A stretch of DNA of 64,000 nucleotides, from NCBI GenBank assembly GCA_946699065.1, contig CAMPDV010000024.1, positions 558,001 to 622,000 on the forward strand, in the 5' to 3' direction. This DNA is from Loxodes magnus. Lineage: Eukaryota; Ciliophora; Karyorelictea; Loxodida; Loxodidae. The notes under the pieces are model-generated. The model searched no databases, was not told the origin of the DNA, and was given only the letters and a program-made list of their open reading frames with translations. This document shows, in pieces, positions 23,676 to 34,826 of this stretch (positions are counted from its first letter, which is position 1; each line of letters opens with the position of its first letter). A program made the position numbers and the translations under genes.

Positions 23676-24185
23676 CAAATAACAGGATCAACTAATACAA
23701 GTTGATGATATTTTCTATATAGCATCTCAATTATAATTAATAGTAAAATAAATAAATTTAATATAACAAAATAAAAATTGAAGTTCCTTTGATTATTAAA
23801 GCTTAAGCAATCAATTTTAAATAAATCTAAATTATACCATAGTTAAAATTATATAATCAAGCTTATCTATAACTAAATTTAAAATAAATTTGAGGTAACT
23901 TATTAAATAAAATATTAAATATGATGATATTAATATCTTAATTAATTAACAATATTATTTAAAATTATTTTTAAATAAATAGATAAAATTAGTAAAGTAC
24001 TGTTAAGTTAGTTAGAATATATAAAAGGATGTTTCTGAACCTTTTAACATTTTTTATCTAGATCTATATATAATAACTATATAAATAAAGTTATTAATGC
24101 TTAAAGATTGATTATTTTATCTTTATAAAAATAGAATGAAGAAATTTTTTTAATTTAATTTTTAATTTTTTGATCAACTTCTACA
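23676..24185. other. A+T-rich spacer, nothing recognised
   Basis: Short run between two minus-strand ORFs; contains in-frame downstream TGA codons of the kelch gene (for example 24174). Confidence 0.5.
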
Positions 24186-27100
24186 TCACTTGCTCCTTCT
24201 ATTGAACTTCAATTATAATTCTTCTTCTGATTACTATATTTCATCTATTGTTGTTCTTTCTTCTTTTAAAAGAGATATATCATTACTTAAGCTTCTAAGT
24301 GCTTGTTTTCTTATCAGGAATGAATATTATTCTAAACTCAACAAATAACCTGCTTCGTTTTCATGAATATTCTCCAAAGAAAGTTAGCTCAGATTTAATT
24401 TGCTCTAGCTTTTAAAATTCTATCTCTATGAAAATTTGCTAGGTAATCTTACAGAGGATTATGGATTGAGTCTAGCTTCTTTATAACTCTTGCTTTCTTT
24501 AAAATTATCAATGTGACCTTTAAAAGATTTTCATTTTTTTGCGATGTTTCCTATTTTTTAAGATTTATCGAAGCTTAATTTTTGTCTTTCTACGAAACTC
24601 ATAAATCCTCCCACGCTTCCCATTATACCGAACACTGATCCTAAAATTGCTGAAATAAAAATGATAGGACTTATTTTCTGATTCTGCTATGTCATTAGGG
24701 AATTTTCATTTAATATGAAATTTATTTTAGCATTTAGATTTGTACTAAACTAAACTTCATCACTTGTATATTAAGATCCCAGCTTGAAATTACCAGTACT
24801 CATTAAGTGATAACCTGTATCCCCATTATATTGCTTTTGATTTGGAACATTGGTTTCAAAAGCTGAAGCTATAGTTATTAGTTCTAAGATAGTAGGATCT
24901 GAACCTCTAAATATTTTTTAGTTATCAGCATTAATAGTGATGTTAATGCTGGAAAGTTCGTCAGGTATTGAGGAAGTAGAAGAAACGTTAAATTCTATTG
25001 AAGTAGCGTAGGAGTTTTCCTCGGCTAAATTAATTAAAATGGAAGGTTATCCTCTTATCTCACATTTTCTACAAATAATTTGAACGAAACAATTTTTATC
25101 TTCCCTTTTGCAGGAAACGTTTTCTCACTTATTTATAGAGGAATCATTTTTAAAACCTTATAATTGATAACTGATATCTTAATGGCACTCAGTAAATTAC
25201 TATTATGTATCAGTGGTTGCTTAGCATAGTCCTTAGTAAGACTTAAACCTTATTATAATGAAAAAGTCACCTGTAATTGTCGAATAGGTTTCTCTCATTA
25301 CAAGGAATGGAATAAGTGCTTTATTCTCTACTACGTTATTGATAATAAAGCTAAGCAAGTTACTTAAAATTAAGGCTAAAGCTAATATCACAAAAATTAT
25401 AGTGAAAAAACCTCCTATTGGAGTCTTCATGAGCATTATAAACTAGCCTGTTTGATAGCAATGACTCGCTTTATACAAATCATAAATCTTAAATTTTAGG
25501 TATATTTTTTCCTTTGATATGACTAAAGCTGCAATTAAGGAAATTATGATTAAAATAGTTATGCCAATTCAATAGTCATATAAAGAAACTTCATCTGAAT
25601 GATCTTAATATGATTATGGTTAGAACGAGTAAGGAGTTTACTCATAAAGCCATTAAGTGTAATTTGTAGATCCTATAGGACAGAAAAATCCATTAGGACA
25701 TACTTTGCAAAATGCAGATCCTTCTTAATCATTAAAATACCCATAAGAGCATGGCTAGCATTATTTAAAAGAAGAAGCTCCTATTGTTGGCTATTCCATT
25801 CCTTTAGGACAAGGCTGACACTAATGACTTTGATTTGAAAATGTTCCTCGAGGACAAGGTTCGCATTCTCCTTTACTATTTTCAAAAGTTCCCTAACTGC
25901 AAGGCCAACCACATAAGTCATTATTTGATTCACATGTTTTAGGAATATCATAGATTCAAAATTCATTTTAAGCTCTTTTATCTACGCTATATTATCCTCT
26001 TGAATATACTCCTCCAAATACCATAATCATTCTCTTATAATATGCCATTGCATGGCCAAAGACTTTAGGTGGCCAAACTTCTCCCTCTTTTTTTACGATT
26101 TCAATACTTTTTCTGTTTTTGAAGTCAATAAAAGAAAAGTCATCAACCGGTCGCTTTCCTCATACTTTCCCTCCATAATAAGCAAAATAATTTTCCATGG
26201 CTCCATAAGCTGGCTTAGATCTTCCAGAGATATTTTACACTTAGTTGAAGATTCTATTTTCTATATTATAAATATAGACAATTTTATTATCGATATCATC
26301 ATTATCCTAGCCTAGCATTACATATATTATATTTTAATATATATAGAGAATGCAATTTATTATCTTCTTTTATTAACTTTTATCAAAGCTTAGCTAAGTT
26401 CATTCATTAGTTCCAATATTAAACTATCATAATTCGTTTGTGATACCTGAAGCTTTTTTTCCCCCATAAATATAAATATACTTGCTACTAATTGCTCCAC
26501 ATGCTCCTCTTCTTGGTGATGGCATATTTATTTATTATATTTATTATCAAGTAGAAGTAATTACATTATATTTGTACATATCGTTCAGTTAATCAGATTG
26601 ACTATACCCTCCTCATATTATAATAAAGTTTCCATGTACGAATGAAAGATGACCATATCTAGGTTGAGGAATGTCCCCATACGAACTAACTTGATATCAT
26701 TTAAATTTTTCTAAATCAAGCCTATATAATGAATTAGATATTTTGTTCTTTTAAATTTAACCTCCGAAGATATAAGCATCAGCTGAGATAACGTTCATTG
26801 AGTGAAATTATATTGGTTCAGGTATATCGTAACTTTCTGCTACAACTTCTCATTCAAGTTGTTTCTTGCTCAAATCTAAAATTACTACATCATTTTAATA
26901 TCCGAAATCTGTTCATCCACATGTCATTCAGATTTTATTATCGTAGCAAAACGAATTATGATAATCTCTTTGAAGATCTTTTCAGTTATCAATAACTAAC
27001 TATTTTAGTTATAAACTATTATGATTAGAATAGTCAAGTTCCCATGCCTCTTTTACATTTTTTTCGGTTGATTCTAGTCACCCTGATGTTAAATACATTT

Positions 27101-27848
27101 TTTTCCTTTCTTGAAAAATGCAACTACCAGATATATATTATTCCCCAGGACTAGAACTAACTTTTTATTTTCTTCATATTTAACTTGCTAAATTTAGAAT
27201 ATACAAATCCTTGTCTAAAATTCAACCTGCATTCTTGAGAATTAGTTCATTTTCATCTATCAAAATAATGGGATATGATTATTACTATGGTATATCTCCC
27301 TAAGCTTATATTTCGCTTCATCTGTTAGCTTATGAGTTATAAACCCAAACATCATTTAGTTCTCCATAGACTCCAGATCCTCCAAAAATGTAAAATTCAT
27401 ATCCTTTACTTTAGTAAACAATAAAGGAAGATGAATCAAATCTACCTTAAGGAATTTCTCCACTAACTATTATTTGTTCTCATTTCTGTTCTTTAACTCG
27501 AAACTTTCACAAGTCATTAACTAATCCATACTCTGTCATCCCACCAAAAAGTATCATACTTTCTTCTCCTTCAATAAACTAAGAGCAAGAACCATATCTT
27601 AGCTAAGGCTATATTTCATTTATAGTAGCTAGAAATTATCATTTTCTTTTGATCATATTGAACTTTCATGTATCATCATAAAGAAGAGACTCTACTTCTC
27701 TTCCCATTGACAAAATAAAATACCCACGCTAGTAGCTTGCTGAGCCTGCACTTGAATATCTTTTCTAAGGAGGACTCATAGTCTCAGGAAAAGATCTCCA
27801 CTTAGCTAGATTAGTAATGATAAGAGTAGAAATTAAAAGAATAAGCAT
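24186..27848 (-). CDS. kelch-repeat and GCC2/GCC3 cysteine-rich membrane protein
   Basis: 1220 residues, ATG at 27848 to TGA at 24186 (second in-frame TGA 24174). Residues 1-17 are a signal peptide (MLILLISTLIITNLA). Residues ~20-600 carry kelch blades (SMILFGGMTEYGLVNDLWKF, FYIFGGSGVYGELNDVWVY) forming a β-propeller. Residues ~630-736 hold Cys-rich CPxGTxS/CxPC repeats of the GCC2/GCC3 (ephrin-receptor-like) type. Membrane spans lie at ~752-770, ~800-825 and ~1062-1083; the tail is polar. Many Trp are TGA, including the kelch W of DDTWKF, which directly supports TGA=Trp. Related architectures are known from other ciliates as surface proteins; ligands are unknown. Single uninterrupted ORF. 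Confidence 0.9.
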
Positions 27849-28030
27849 TAATGCTAAATTACTATAAAGGGAATTAAGAAAGGTTTAAATAAGTACTAAT
27901 ATACTTACTATTAAATAAACAAACTAAATCTAATTGCTTGCTTAATTAAATTTAGATTCCTCCTTTTTGTTATTTATAAGACGTGCTATTAGTAGCACTA
28001 AATCTATAACTATAATAGATTTTATAGTTA

Positions 28031-29098
28031 ATGACGTGGTTTTTGATTATATAAATCATTTAATTTTAAATAATTTTCTATTGTAATCAATTAGCTAAAT
28101 ATTAATTAATTAGCTATATCATTACTCTAGAGTTATGATTAAGTGATAAATAATCTTATATTTGGGCAGAAGTTATTAATCTAATAGAATTTACACTTAA
28201 AAGTAACTAAGAGCTTATACCTATTTACTATTTGTTTCTTTATCTTATTCTAGGTAAAAATAAAATTAATTGATCAAAAGTCCATAATTCTAAACATCCC
28301 TTGAGAGTATTAAGAGAGTGAATTTATATCTCTATTGATGCCGAAAATTGTAAATCTACGTGAGTTTTAAATCTTAGAAAATAAAAGAAAGATTGGATTT
28401 AAGTATCTTAATTTTATATACTCTTTAGCATCAATAACTAATTTTATAAAATCTATCTATTTCTATTAAATTACCATATGCTTATAAAGTTATAAATAGT
28501 TTTAATTTATTAAATAATCAAAGCAATCAACATTTTATAATTATAATTCATTTATTTAATTATCTTTAAAAAGGAAGCTAGCTTGTATGTGCTAAGTTAA
28601 ATGAAAGCTATTGAAATATAGGTGTGTAAAATAATTTAACTAGTATAAATATTTTAAAAGATATTTAGGAGATAAAGGAGCCTAAAAGCAAATTTATAAC
28701 AAAATAAAAAAAATAAAATTATAAATGAGATCATACAAATAAAAATCTTAAAAGTATACTTATTTACAAAAAAAAGAAAAGTGAAGATTCGTCAGATCTT
28801 TAAATTTGATTTATAGTTTTAATAATTTAAATTTTTAAAGTTATTTATACGATTTTATTTAGTTGTGTTATCTAAAAATAATCTTTAAAAGTTATCTCCT
28901 TTCTCTCCAAAATTCTTAATTAATTTTATGGTAAAAAATTTTTTTTTTTTTTTTTATATGCTAGATTCAACAATCTCATATTGCTTTTTCATAGGAAAAT
29001 TATCAATCATTTAATTAAAATTAAATCTTAGGATATAAATTTTCAGGATTTATCATTTATAAGTTTCATTGAAATATAGATTTAGACTATTTATATGA
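28031..29098 (+). CDS. hypothetical ORF, weak
   Basis: ATG 28031 (MTWFLIIQIIQ) with possible stops at several TGA; the last in frame is 29096. Only the part at about 28130-28400 has balanced codons (KNKINWSKVHNSKHPLRVLREWIYISIDAENCKSTW in two pieces around TGA-Trp codons). The 3' half is A+T-rich and includes a run of 17 T (28939-28955), unlikely to be coding. Divergent from the kelch/GCC gene, 182 bp apart. Confidence 0.3.
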
Positions 29099-29984
29099 TA
29101 ATAGGCTTGAATATATAAAATATTTTATTTAAAATCTTAAACTAGGTGCTAATAGCATTTAATCTTTCTTTTATTATAAATGATAATATAAAAATATTTA
29201 CCTCTATTACATTTCTAAAATTTACTTACTTGTAAACATGCATGAGATTTAGTTAAGCTTATATATCTGCATTCTTAAGCTAATTTTTTATAATTAATTT
29301 AATTTTATTATTTAAGCTTTTATTTATAATAATAATTGAATAAAAAGGAATTTATTAAAAAAGGCCTAAGCACATAAGCCTTAACTCTAACTAAGCTTTT
29401 AATTTAATTTATAGTAAATTCAAAGTAGAAAATAAAACAGCTCATTTATGACTATCTTTAATGGATTAAATTAAAATGTGACTATCATTTATTTTATTAT
29501 ATTTTTATAACTTAAGTTAAAATCTAGTAAGACTAAATTTTAATAAGCAATACAAATCTAAATAGCTTAAGGCTGTTTTATTGATTTAAATTAGAGTATA
29601 TCATCTAACTACCAAATATTTTAATTTTTTGATTTTTATAGAATTTAAGAAAATCTAATTTAAATATAAGCTAGAAGTTTTAATTTAGATTTAAAATTCT
29701 TAATTTTCTAAAATTTTACTTTTTTAATTATTTTCCAAGCTTATAAATCTAATTTCTAACTATACCTAAAATTTAATTTTATAGTTTCGTTTATAGCTAT
29801 TTTGTTTCTGTAAATTAAAATAATTTATCAGCAAAGAATTATAATTTAAGTAAAATAGCTCTTTATAAGAGATAAAGTTATAGATAGTAATTTTATTATA
29901 ATTATTACTTATATATTAAGAAATTAAATCTTATTTTCTTTATTTTTTCTTTACTCTCTCCTAAGAATTATTCAGATGCTTTTA
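29099..29984. other. A+T-rich stretch, no confident gene
   Basis: A TGA-poor + frame from 29461 runs to the TGA at 30001 in the repeat module but has no Gly or Pro and looks non-coding. Confidence 0.5.
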
Positions 29985-30395
29985 AATAAATAAATAAATA
30001 TGATTATAGAGCGCGTAGAACCTCGTTGGCGCGCAGCTCTTTCATTATTTATATTTAATATTAATAAAAGTATTCTCAAAAGCTTTATTTCAGCTTCTAC
30101 AAATGGGAAATCTTCTTATTAGAAATTAGTCTTGAATCTTGAGTCAAATGCTTCAGTCTTCATGAATAAGGTCCATAAAAGAATTTATTATTAAGTTATT
30201 AATTAGAAGGCCCATCAGACAACATTTCATACTGCTAGAGTGAACCCTCGGTGTAAGTTATACATGTCTCAACAAAGCTTATCCACCCTTCCCCATGATG
30301 GCATCTAGAACGAGATTACTCGCAATGCAGTATACACTACATCAGATACCTACTTGTTCTCCTGACGCAGCCGACATCCATTTTTATATTTAATA
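29985..30395 (-). mobile_element. element with 3' hairpin module and RING-like body
   Basis: Minus strand from about 30370 reads MQCILHCEQSRSRCHH…, matching the RING-like fragment at 5409-5011 (MKLRLHCKYSCNRCHH…) with the later CPFC pair lost. After ~300 bp it passes through the hairpin module (30042-30001) into a TTTA tail (30000-29985). The body is therefore a degenerate truncated copy of the RING-like family joined to the same 3' module as the other elements. The opposite-orientation copy C lies immediately beyond, so the two elements sit head to head. Confidence 0.5.
30001..30042 (-). repeat. shared 3' hairpin module, copy 4
   Basis: AGAGCGCGTAGAACCTCGTTGGCGCGCAGCTCTTT on the + strand (35 nt in total; arms AGAGCGCG and CGCGCAGCTCT), preceded by TTTAAATAAATAAATAAATA. 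Confidence 0.7.
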
Positions 30396-30439
30396 ATAAT
30401 AATAATAATAATATAAATTAGTATATTTTTTTATTAAAT

Positions 30440-30945
30440 TGCTTTGCTCATTGTTCGAAGGTGAGCAACAAGGTTATCTTCATCAGAGGTTGGGGAAGTT
30501 AAGTACCCATAATCGATTTTATGTCTTCCTCTGCTTTGGCTTGGCCTCGAGACATCTGCTAGTTTGACCTTCAGCACTGACTTATTATAATTTTTAATTC
30601 TGGAACGAAAATGAAATACTATTGCGAGCTTCATCAGAGGTGGGGAATTTAAGTACCCATAATTGACACATGTCGTCCTCTGCTTTGGTGATGCAATGAG
30701 ACACAATCCTGCCATGTTCTTGGACCTCCAAAAATTATTAAGATACGAGTATTCTGAAATTATATCAGTATTGAGCATTTTTATCAGTACTGAATAATTA
30801 TACCAGTATTGAACAAGGTTTATCAGTATCTGATAATTTTATCAGTAAGAAACATTCTTGTCAGTATGAAACATTTTTTAAAGAGCTACGCACCAATAAG
30901 AGTGCTACGCGCTCTATAATCAAATTTATTTATTTATTTATGTCT
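30440..30945 (+). mobile_element. retroposon-like element, copy C
   Basis: Third near-identical copy, inverted relative to A and B. Twin hairpin units at about 30475-30735, iterons 30755-30880, hairpin module 30879-30926, tail of TTTA repeats 30926-30943. The module loop differs slightly (CACCAATAAGAGTGC). The 5' end of homology is near 30440, shortly after TTCGAAGGTGAGCAACAAGG. Confidence 0.7.
30879..30926 (+). repeat. shared 3' hairpin module, copy 5
   Basis: AAAGAGCTACGCACC…GTGCTACGCGCTCTATAATC on the + strand, followed by AAATTTATTTATTTATTTA. Confidence 0.75.
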
Positions 30946-31159
30946 TTATTATATTTTTATAATGGTAATAAAATTGTTTATTTACTTATATTTTTTAGTA
31001 AATAATAATAATATCAATTTCAGATTATTTTAATAATAGTAAAATTTACATTCCTTTATTATTATTTATTCTATTTAATCATTTGTTTATTTTTTCAATC
31101 TATGCTTTAATAAATTTTTTGTATTATAACTTATATTATTAAGCAGCACTTAAAATTAA

Positions 31160-31462
31160 TCAATTAAGCATTAAAATTATTAATTGTAAATTGTTAGCTT
31201 TGAGAATTTGAGGAAAGTCAAGATCTCGCCATGTTGATTTCTCTGAAAGGTTTTTTTGGCGAACATAATGGGAAATTCTGCTAATCCTTTTCTCCTTGTA
31301 AGACCCGCCATTGTATTGAATGCATACTTTTATCATAAATTTCAAGCTCTTACAAAAGCCAGATAATCTCCAGATGAGTTTTCTTAAAGACATTGAATCC
31401 CACCAAGGATCTCTCAAAAGACAGAGATATAATCAGATAAGTCAAAATTTTGCTTTAGTCAT
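31160..31462 (-). CDS. small hypothetical protein, 100 residues
   Basis: ATG at 31462 (MTKAKFWLIWLYLCLL) to TGA at 31160. The N-terminus is hydrophobic, followed by a basic, Trp-rich region (RDPWWDSMSLRKLIWRLSGF, NGGSYKEKRISRISHYV). Two TGA are read as Trp near the N-terminus. G+C is about 37% in the central 250 bp. Related at DNA level to 18963-19100, so it belongs to a small dispersed family and may be repeat-borne. No family was recognised. Confidence 0.45.
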
Positions 31463-32308
31463 TCTTTTAACTATGGATTCTCTTAATATTAGTTAAACTA
31501 AAGTGATTATAATAAAAAATAAAGTATATTTTTATTTAAAAATCTACTATATTCTTACCATTATTAATAAATAAAATAAATAAGAAATAGTAAAACTCTT
31601 AATTAAAAGCAATAGATTATCTTATACTAGTTAAAAATAAATTAGTTTAAGCCAATATTAATAATTATTTAAACAGCTAAATAAAATAAATTAAAGTAGC
31701 ATCCTTAAATTTAATATGAGTATATTATAATATTTAAATTAAATAGCATAGTTATATTATCTAAAATATTGCTTAATATATTTTATTTATTTAATAATGT
31801 AAACTTTTAATAAATATCTCATTTAGATATTTTAAATTAATAATTATAATAACATTCATTATATAAATTAATAGAATGATGTTTATTATAACTATTTTAA
31901 TAAGTTAATTCATTTAAATTTTAAAGCAATAAATAGGTTCATTGCTTATATAAAATGGCAGATAGTTTAATTCTAAATTTTATTAATTTATAAAGTAGTA
32001 TATTGAGTATTTAAAGCGTTTTTGATTATCATAAATAAATCTTACTCATCTAAATTTTTCATTATTTTAAGTTAGGATTTATAAACTGAGAATAAGATTA
32101 AATGAGAAAGCTTTGCATGTAAAAAGAAATTTCCTGAGCATTGAGATATTAAATAAGTTTAAATATAGCAGTTGGAGTTTAATATATTAACAACTAAATC
32201 ATAGCACTTAGAGATTTTAAAAGTAATAATATATTATTATATTAATATTACAATATGAAGCATAGCAAATATTTGATTGGTTAAGATAAAGGAAGGTTCA
32301 AAATTAAT
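31463..32308. other. A+T-rich spacer, nothing recognised
   Basis: Low complexity; no repeat or convincing frame. Confidence 0.5.
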
Positions 32309-33394
32309 TCACGCAAATTAGTCAGTGAATTTAAAATCTAAATAAGAACATTTATATTTATTCTTTATCTAAATTTGTAAATTATAGAGTATAAAGAATA
32401 ATAATAGATATATATATAATTTAATTTTTTTGATTTAATCATTTATAATATAATAAAAAACTTAAAAGCAATTATTTTAGAATTATTTTCCTTAATTAAT
32501 TATTATTTTTTCTAATAAAATAAGTTTGATATCTTTTAATTTAATTTTTTAATTATAAATAAAAATTAAAAAGTTTAAAGATTTATTTTGTGATAAATTA
32601 TCATGAAATAGATTTATTAGCTAAATAAAATTTATAGCTTTATAGATTTATAATTATTTTATAAAAACATTTTTAAATTTGTCTCTAAAATCAAAGTAGA
32701 ATTATATTAGTTCTTTAGTCTAATACAGACAATAATTTTCTATAGAAGTTCGCCATTCTCCATATTCACTATTTTCGAATAGAAAAATAAATCTTCCTAT
32801 TAGTTCTCAGACTTCACATAATGATTTGAGATAATAATTTTTAAAAGATAATTTACCTTGAAAAAATTAATTAAAAAGGAAATAAAGATATAGTAAAATA
32901 ATTGTCTTCCTAAAAGTTAATTTTTTTTATAATTTAAGTTTGGAATCAAGAATAAATTAAAATAAACTTCAGTTTTCCATTATTTTAATCTTGCTTTGTT
33001 TCTGAATGATCTTTTAGTCTAGTTAAATTTTTTCACAAATATGAAAATGTTTAAAATATTTTATTCTCATATCAGTTGATTTTCTTAATGAAATATTTCT
33101 TTTAATTTAAATAATTTTATTCAATTGTTATCTTATTAGTTCTTTAGAACCATTTAATCATTTGAATTTTTCTTTAGTAATCAACTTTTTGTTTCTAATT
33201 TTAAATTATTTTCCATCTATGATTTCAATTTTCTTCTATATACTATATCTTGTAGAAGTTTGGGGATTTAACTCGGAAGATTAATTAAATTTATAGTAAA
33301 ATATTATTTTAGTAAAATAAATAAAAATTATGTAATTTGTTACTTTTTAAAAACTATCTTTCTTTAGTATTTTGAAATGTAATTTGTTTATCAT
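32309..33394 (-). CDS. hypothetical basic protein
   Basis: 361 residues, ATG at 33394 (MINKLHFKILKKD) to TGA at 32309. Residues ~40-240 have good coding character with Gly, Asp and Glu (SSELNPQTSTRYSIQKKIEI, KWLNGSKELIRQQLN, FENSEYGEWRTSIENYC); the last 100 are A+T-rich and may lie beyond the true end. A few Trp are TGA (for example EVWELIGR, ENWSLF). No domain was recognised. Downstream of, and codirectional with, the 34826-33834 gene. Confidence 0.4.
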
Positions 33395-33833
33395 ATTCGC
33401 TTAAACAAAAAATGATAAATTAGGAAATAAAGAGTTAATAAAATAAATTAAAGCAAAATAAACTAAAATTAAGTTATATAACTATTTAATTTTTTATTCT
33501 TTCTTTCAGTCATTTCTATTTATATTGTTGTTCTTATTATTAATAAATTAAATATTTTATGTAAATTTATTTTATTTGCTGGGCTTTAACTCTGATCTAC
33601 TTATAAGCATTCATTTGTATTTGATATTTTTAAACTCCTGAAATAAGAAAAAGTTATTTTTCCAAAATAGATAAAAAATTTTAAAATGCAATTATTATTT
33701 AATGCTTAAAAAGCATTATATTAATTATTCTTGATTATTTGATATTTATATTATGTTTATTAAATAAAAAAATAGAAGTTAAATAATCTAATATTTAAAT
33801 ATTTTTTTAATCAATATGCTTCAAAATTTTAAA

Positions 33834-34826
33834 TCATTATGAATACTTCTTTGCGAATTATTTTATTTTAATCTATTAACAATTTATCAGAAACTAACTT
33901 ATTTATATTTTTCTCATTTTCATATTTAAGCTAGTTATTATAATGCTGAAATTTTCTATCGTTTTATTATCTAAAATGAAAGTATTTATCTTAGTTCGAC
34001 ATAGTAAAAGCAGTAACCCAATAAATGAAGAATTTCGAAATAATTTAATAAAGCATAAACTTTTAAGGCATTAAAGTTAAAAAGTTAAAAGCTTAGTAGT
34101 CAGCCATCTGATCTATCCTATTAGCTTGTCTCTATTAGTTTGTCTTGAATTCCTACTAGGCTTAATTAGGTGGTGTAACACTTCATTAGTGCACCATCCT
34201 TTAATATTCTGAATAGTTTTAATCTTGCATGTAGCGTTCCTAGTTTTTTAACTAAGAATTAAGATTTGAATTAAAGAATTTTTTTCTATAAATTTTTCCG
34301 CTTTATGTTGGATATATCCTAAATAGTTTTCTAAAAATATCTTATTTATTCTTTCTTTAAATTTCGCTTAATTAGTATCAGTATTTTTATTGGTGTTATT
34401 TATTGCACACGTAACGTTTTATTCTTCTTTTAAACTATTATTCCTGTAACACTTATTTAATTTAAATTTTCTACTTATTTTAAATAAACGTTTACTGTTT
34501 ATTTTAATTTAGGCCTCATTTTCTATTTCCATAGGATATGATTAATTCTGTTAAATCGAAAATGGCGTTTATTATTAAATTTAAAGAATTCTTTGTTCCA
34601 GTTTGCTTTCTATTTCTTATGATGATTAATATTTTTTCTTAAGTAAAGATGTTATTAATTTTCCTAATTTTTCTACTTTATCGATGAGGTATTTATTTTT
34701 TTACATAAACTCTTTTAATGACCTAGATAATATTTCTATTTGGGCTAGTGTAGGAAGTTTTTTTAATTTTGGATTTCCAAGTGGTTAATGTTCGTCATAT
34801 CAATCATATTTCTCACTTTCACTCAT
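33834..34826 (-). CDS. coiled-coil protein with Trp/His-containing C-terminal segment
   Basis: 330 residues, ATG at 34826 (MSESEKYDWYDEHQPLGNPK) to TGA at 33834. Residues ~25-90 form a clear coiled coil (LAQIEILSRSLKEFMQKNK, LIDKVEKLGKLITSLLKKK). Residues ~185-240 hold a compact segment, NIKGWCTNEVLHHLIKPSRN, with a conserved look, possibly DNA- or protein-binding. The last ~60 residues are hydrophobic and A+T-rich. One TGA reads as Trp. The frame is open upstream of this ATG, but composition worsens, so I chose 34826. No family recognised. Confidence 0.55.

Noticed and set aside
28939..28955. Seventeen-T run as a Pol III terminator
   Set aside because: No A or B box or RNA gene upstream was found; probably a homopolymer in A+T-rich DNA.
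29461..30003. + ORF of 180 codons ending at the hairpin module
   Set aside because: No Gly or Pro and almost no Asp; composition is that of A+T-rich non-coding DNA with few TGA by chance.
34171..34198. tRNA-like hairpin GGTGGTGTAACAC…GTGCACCATCC
   Set aside because: No T-loop GTTC motif or full cloverleaf, and it lies in the coding frame of the coiled-coil gene.
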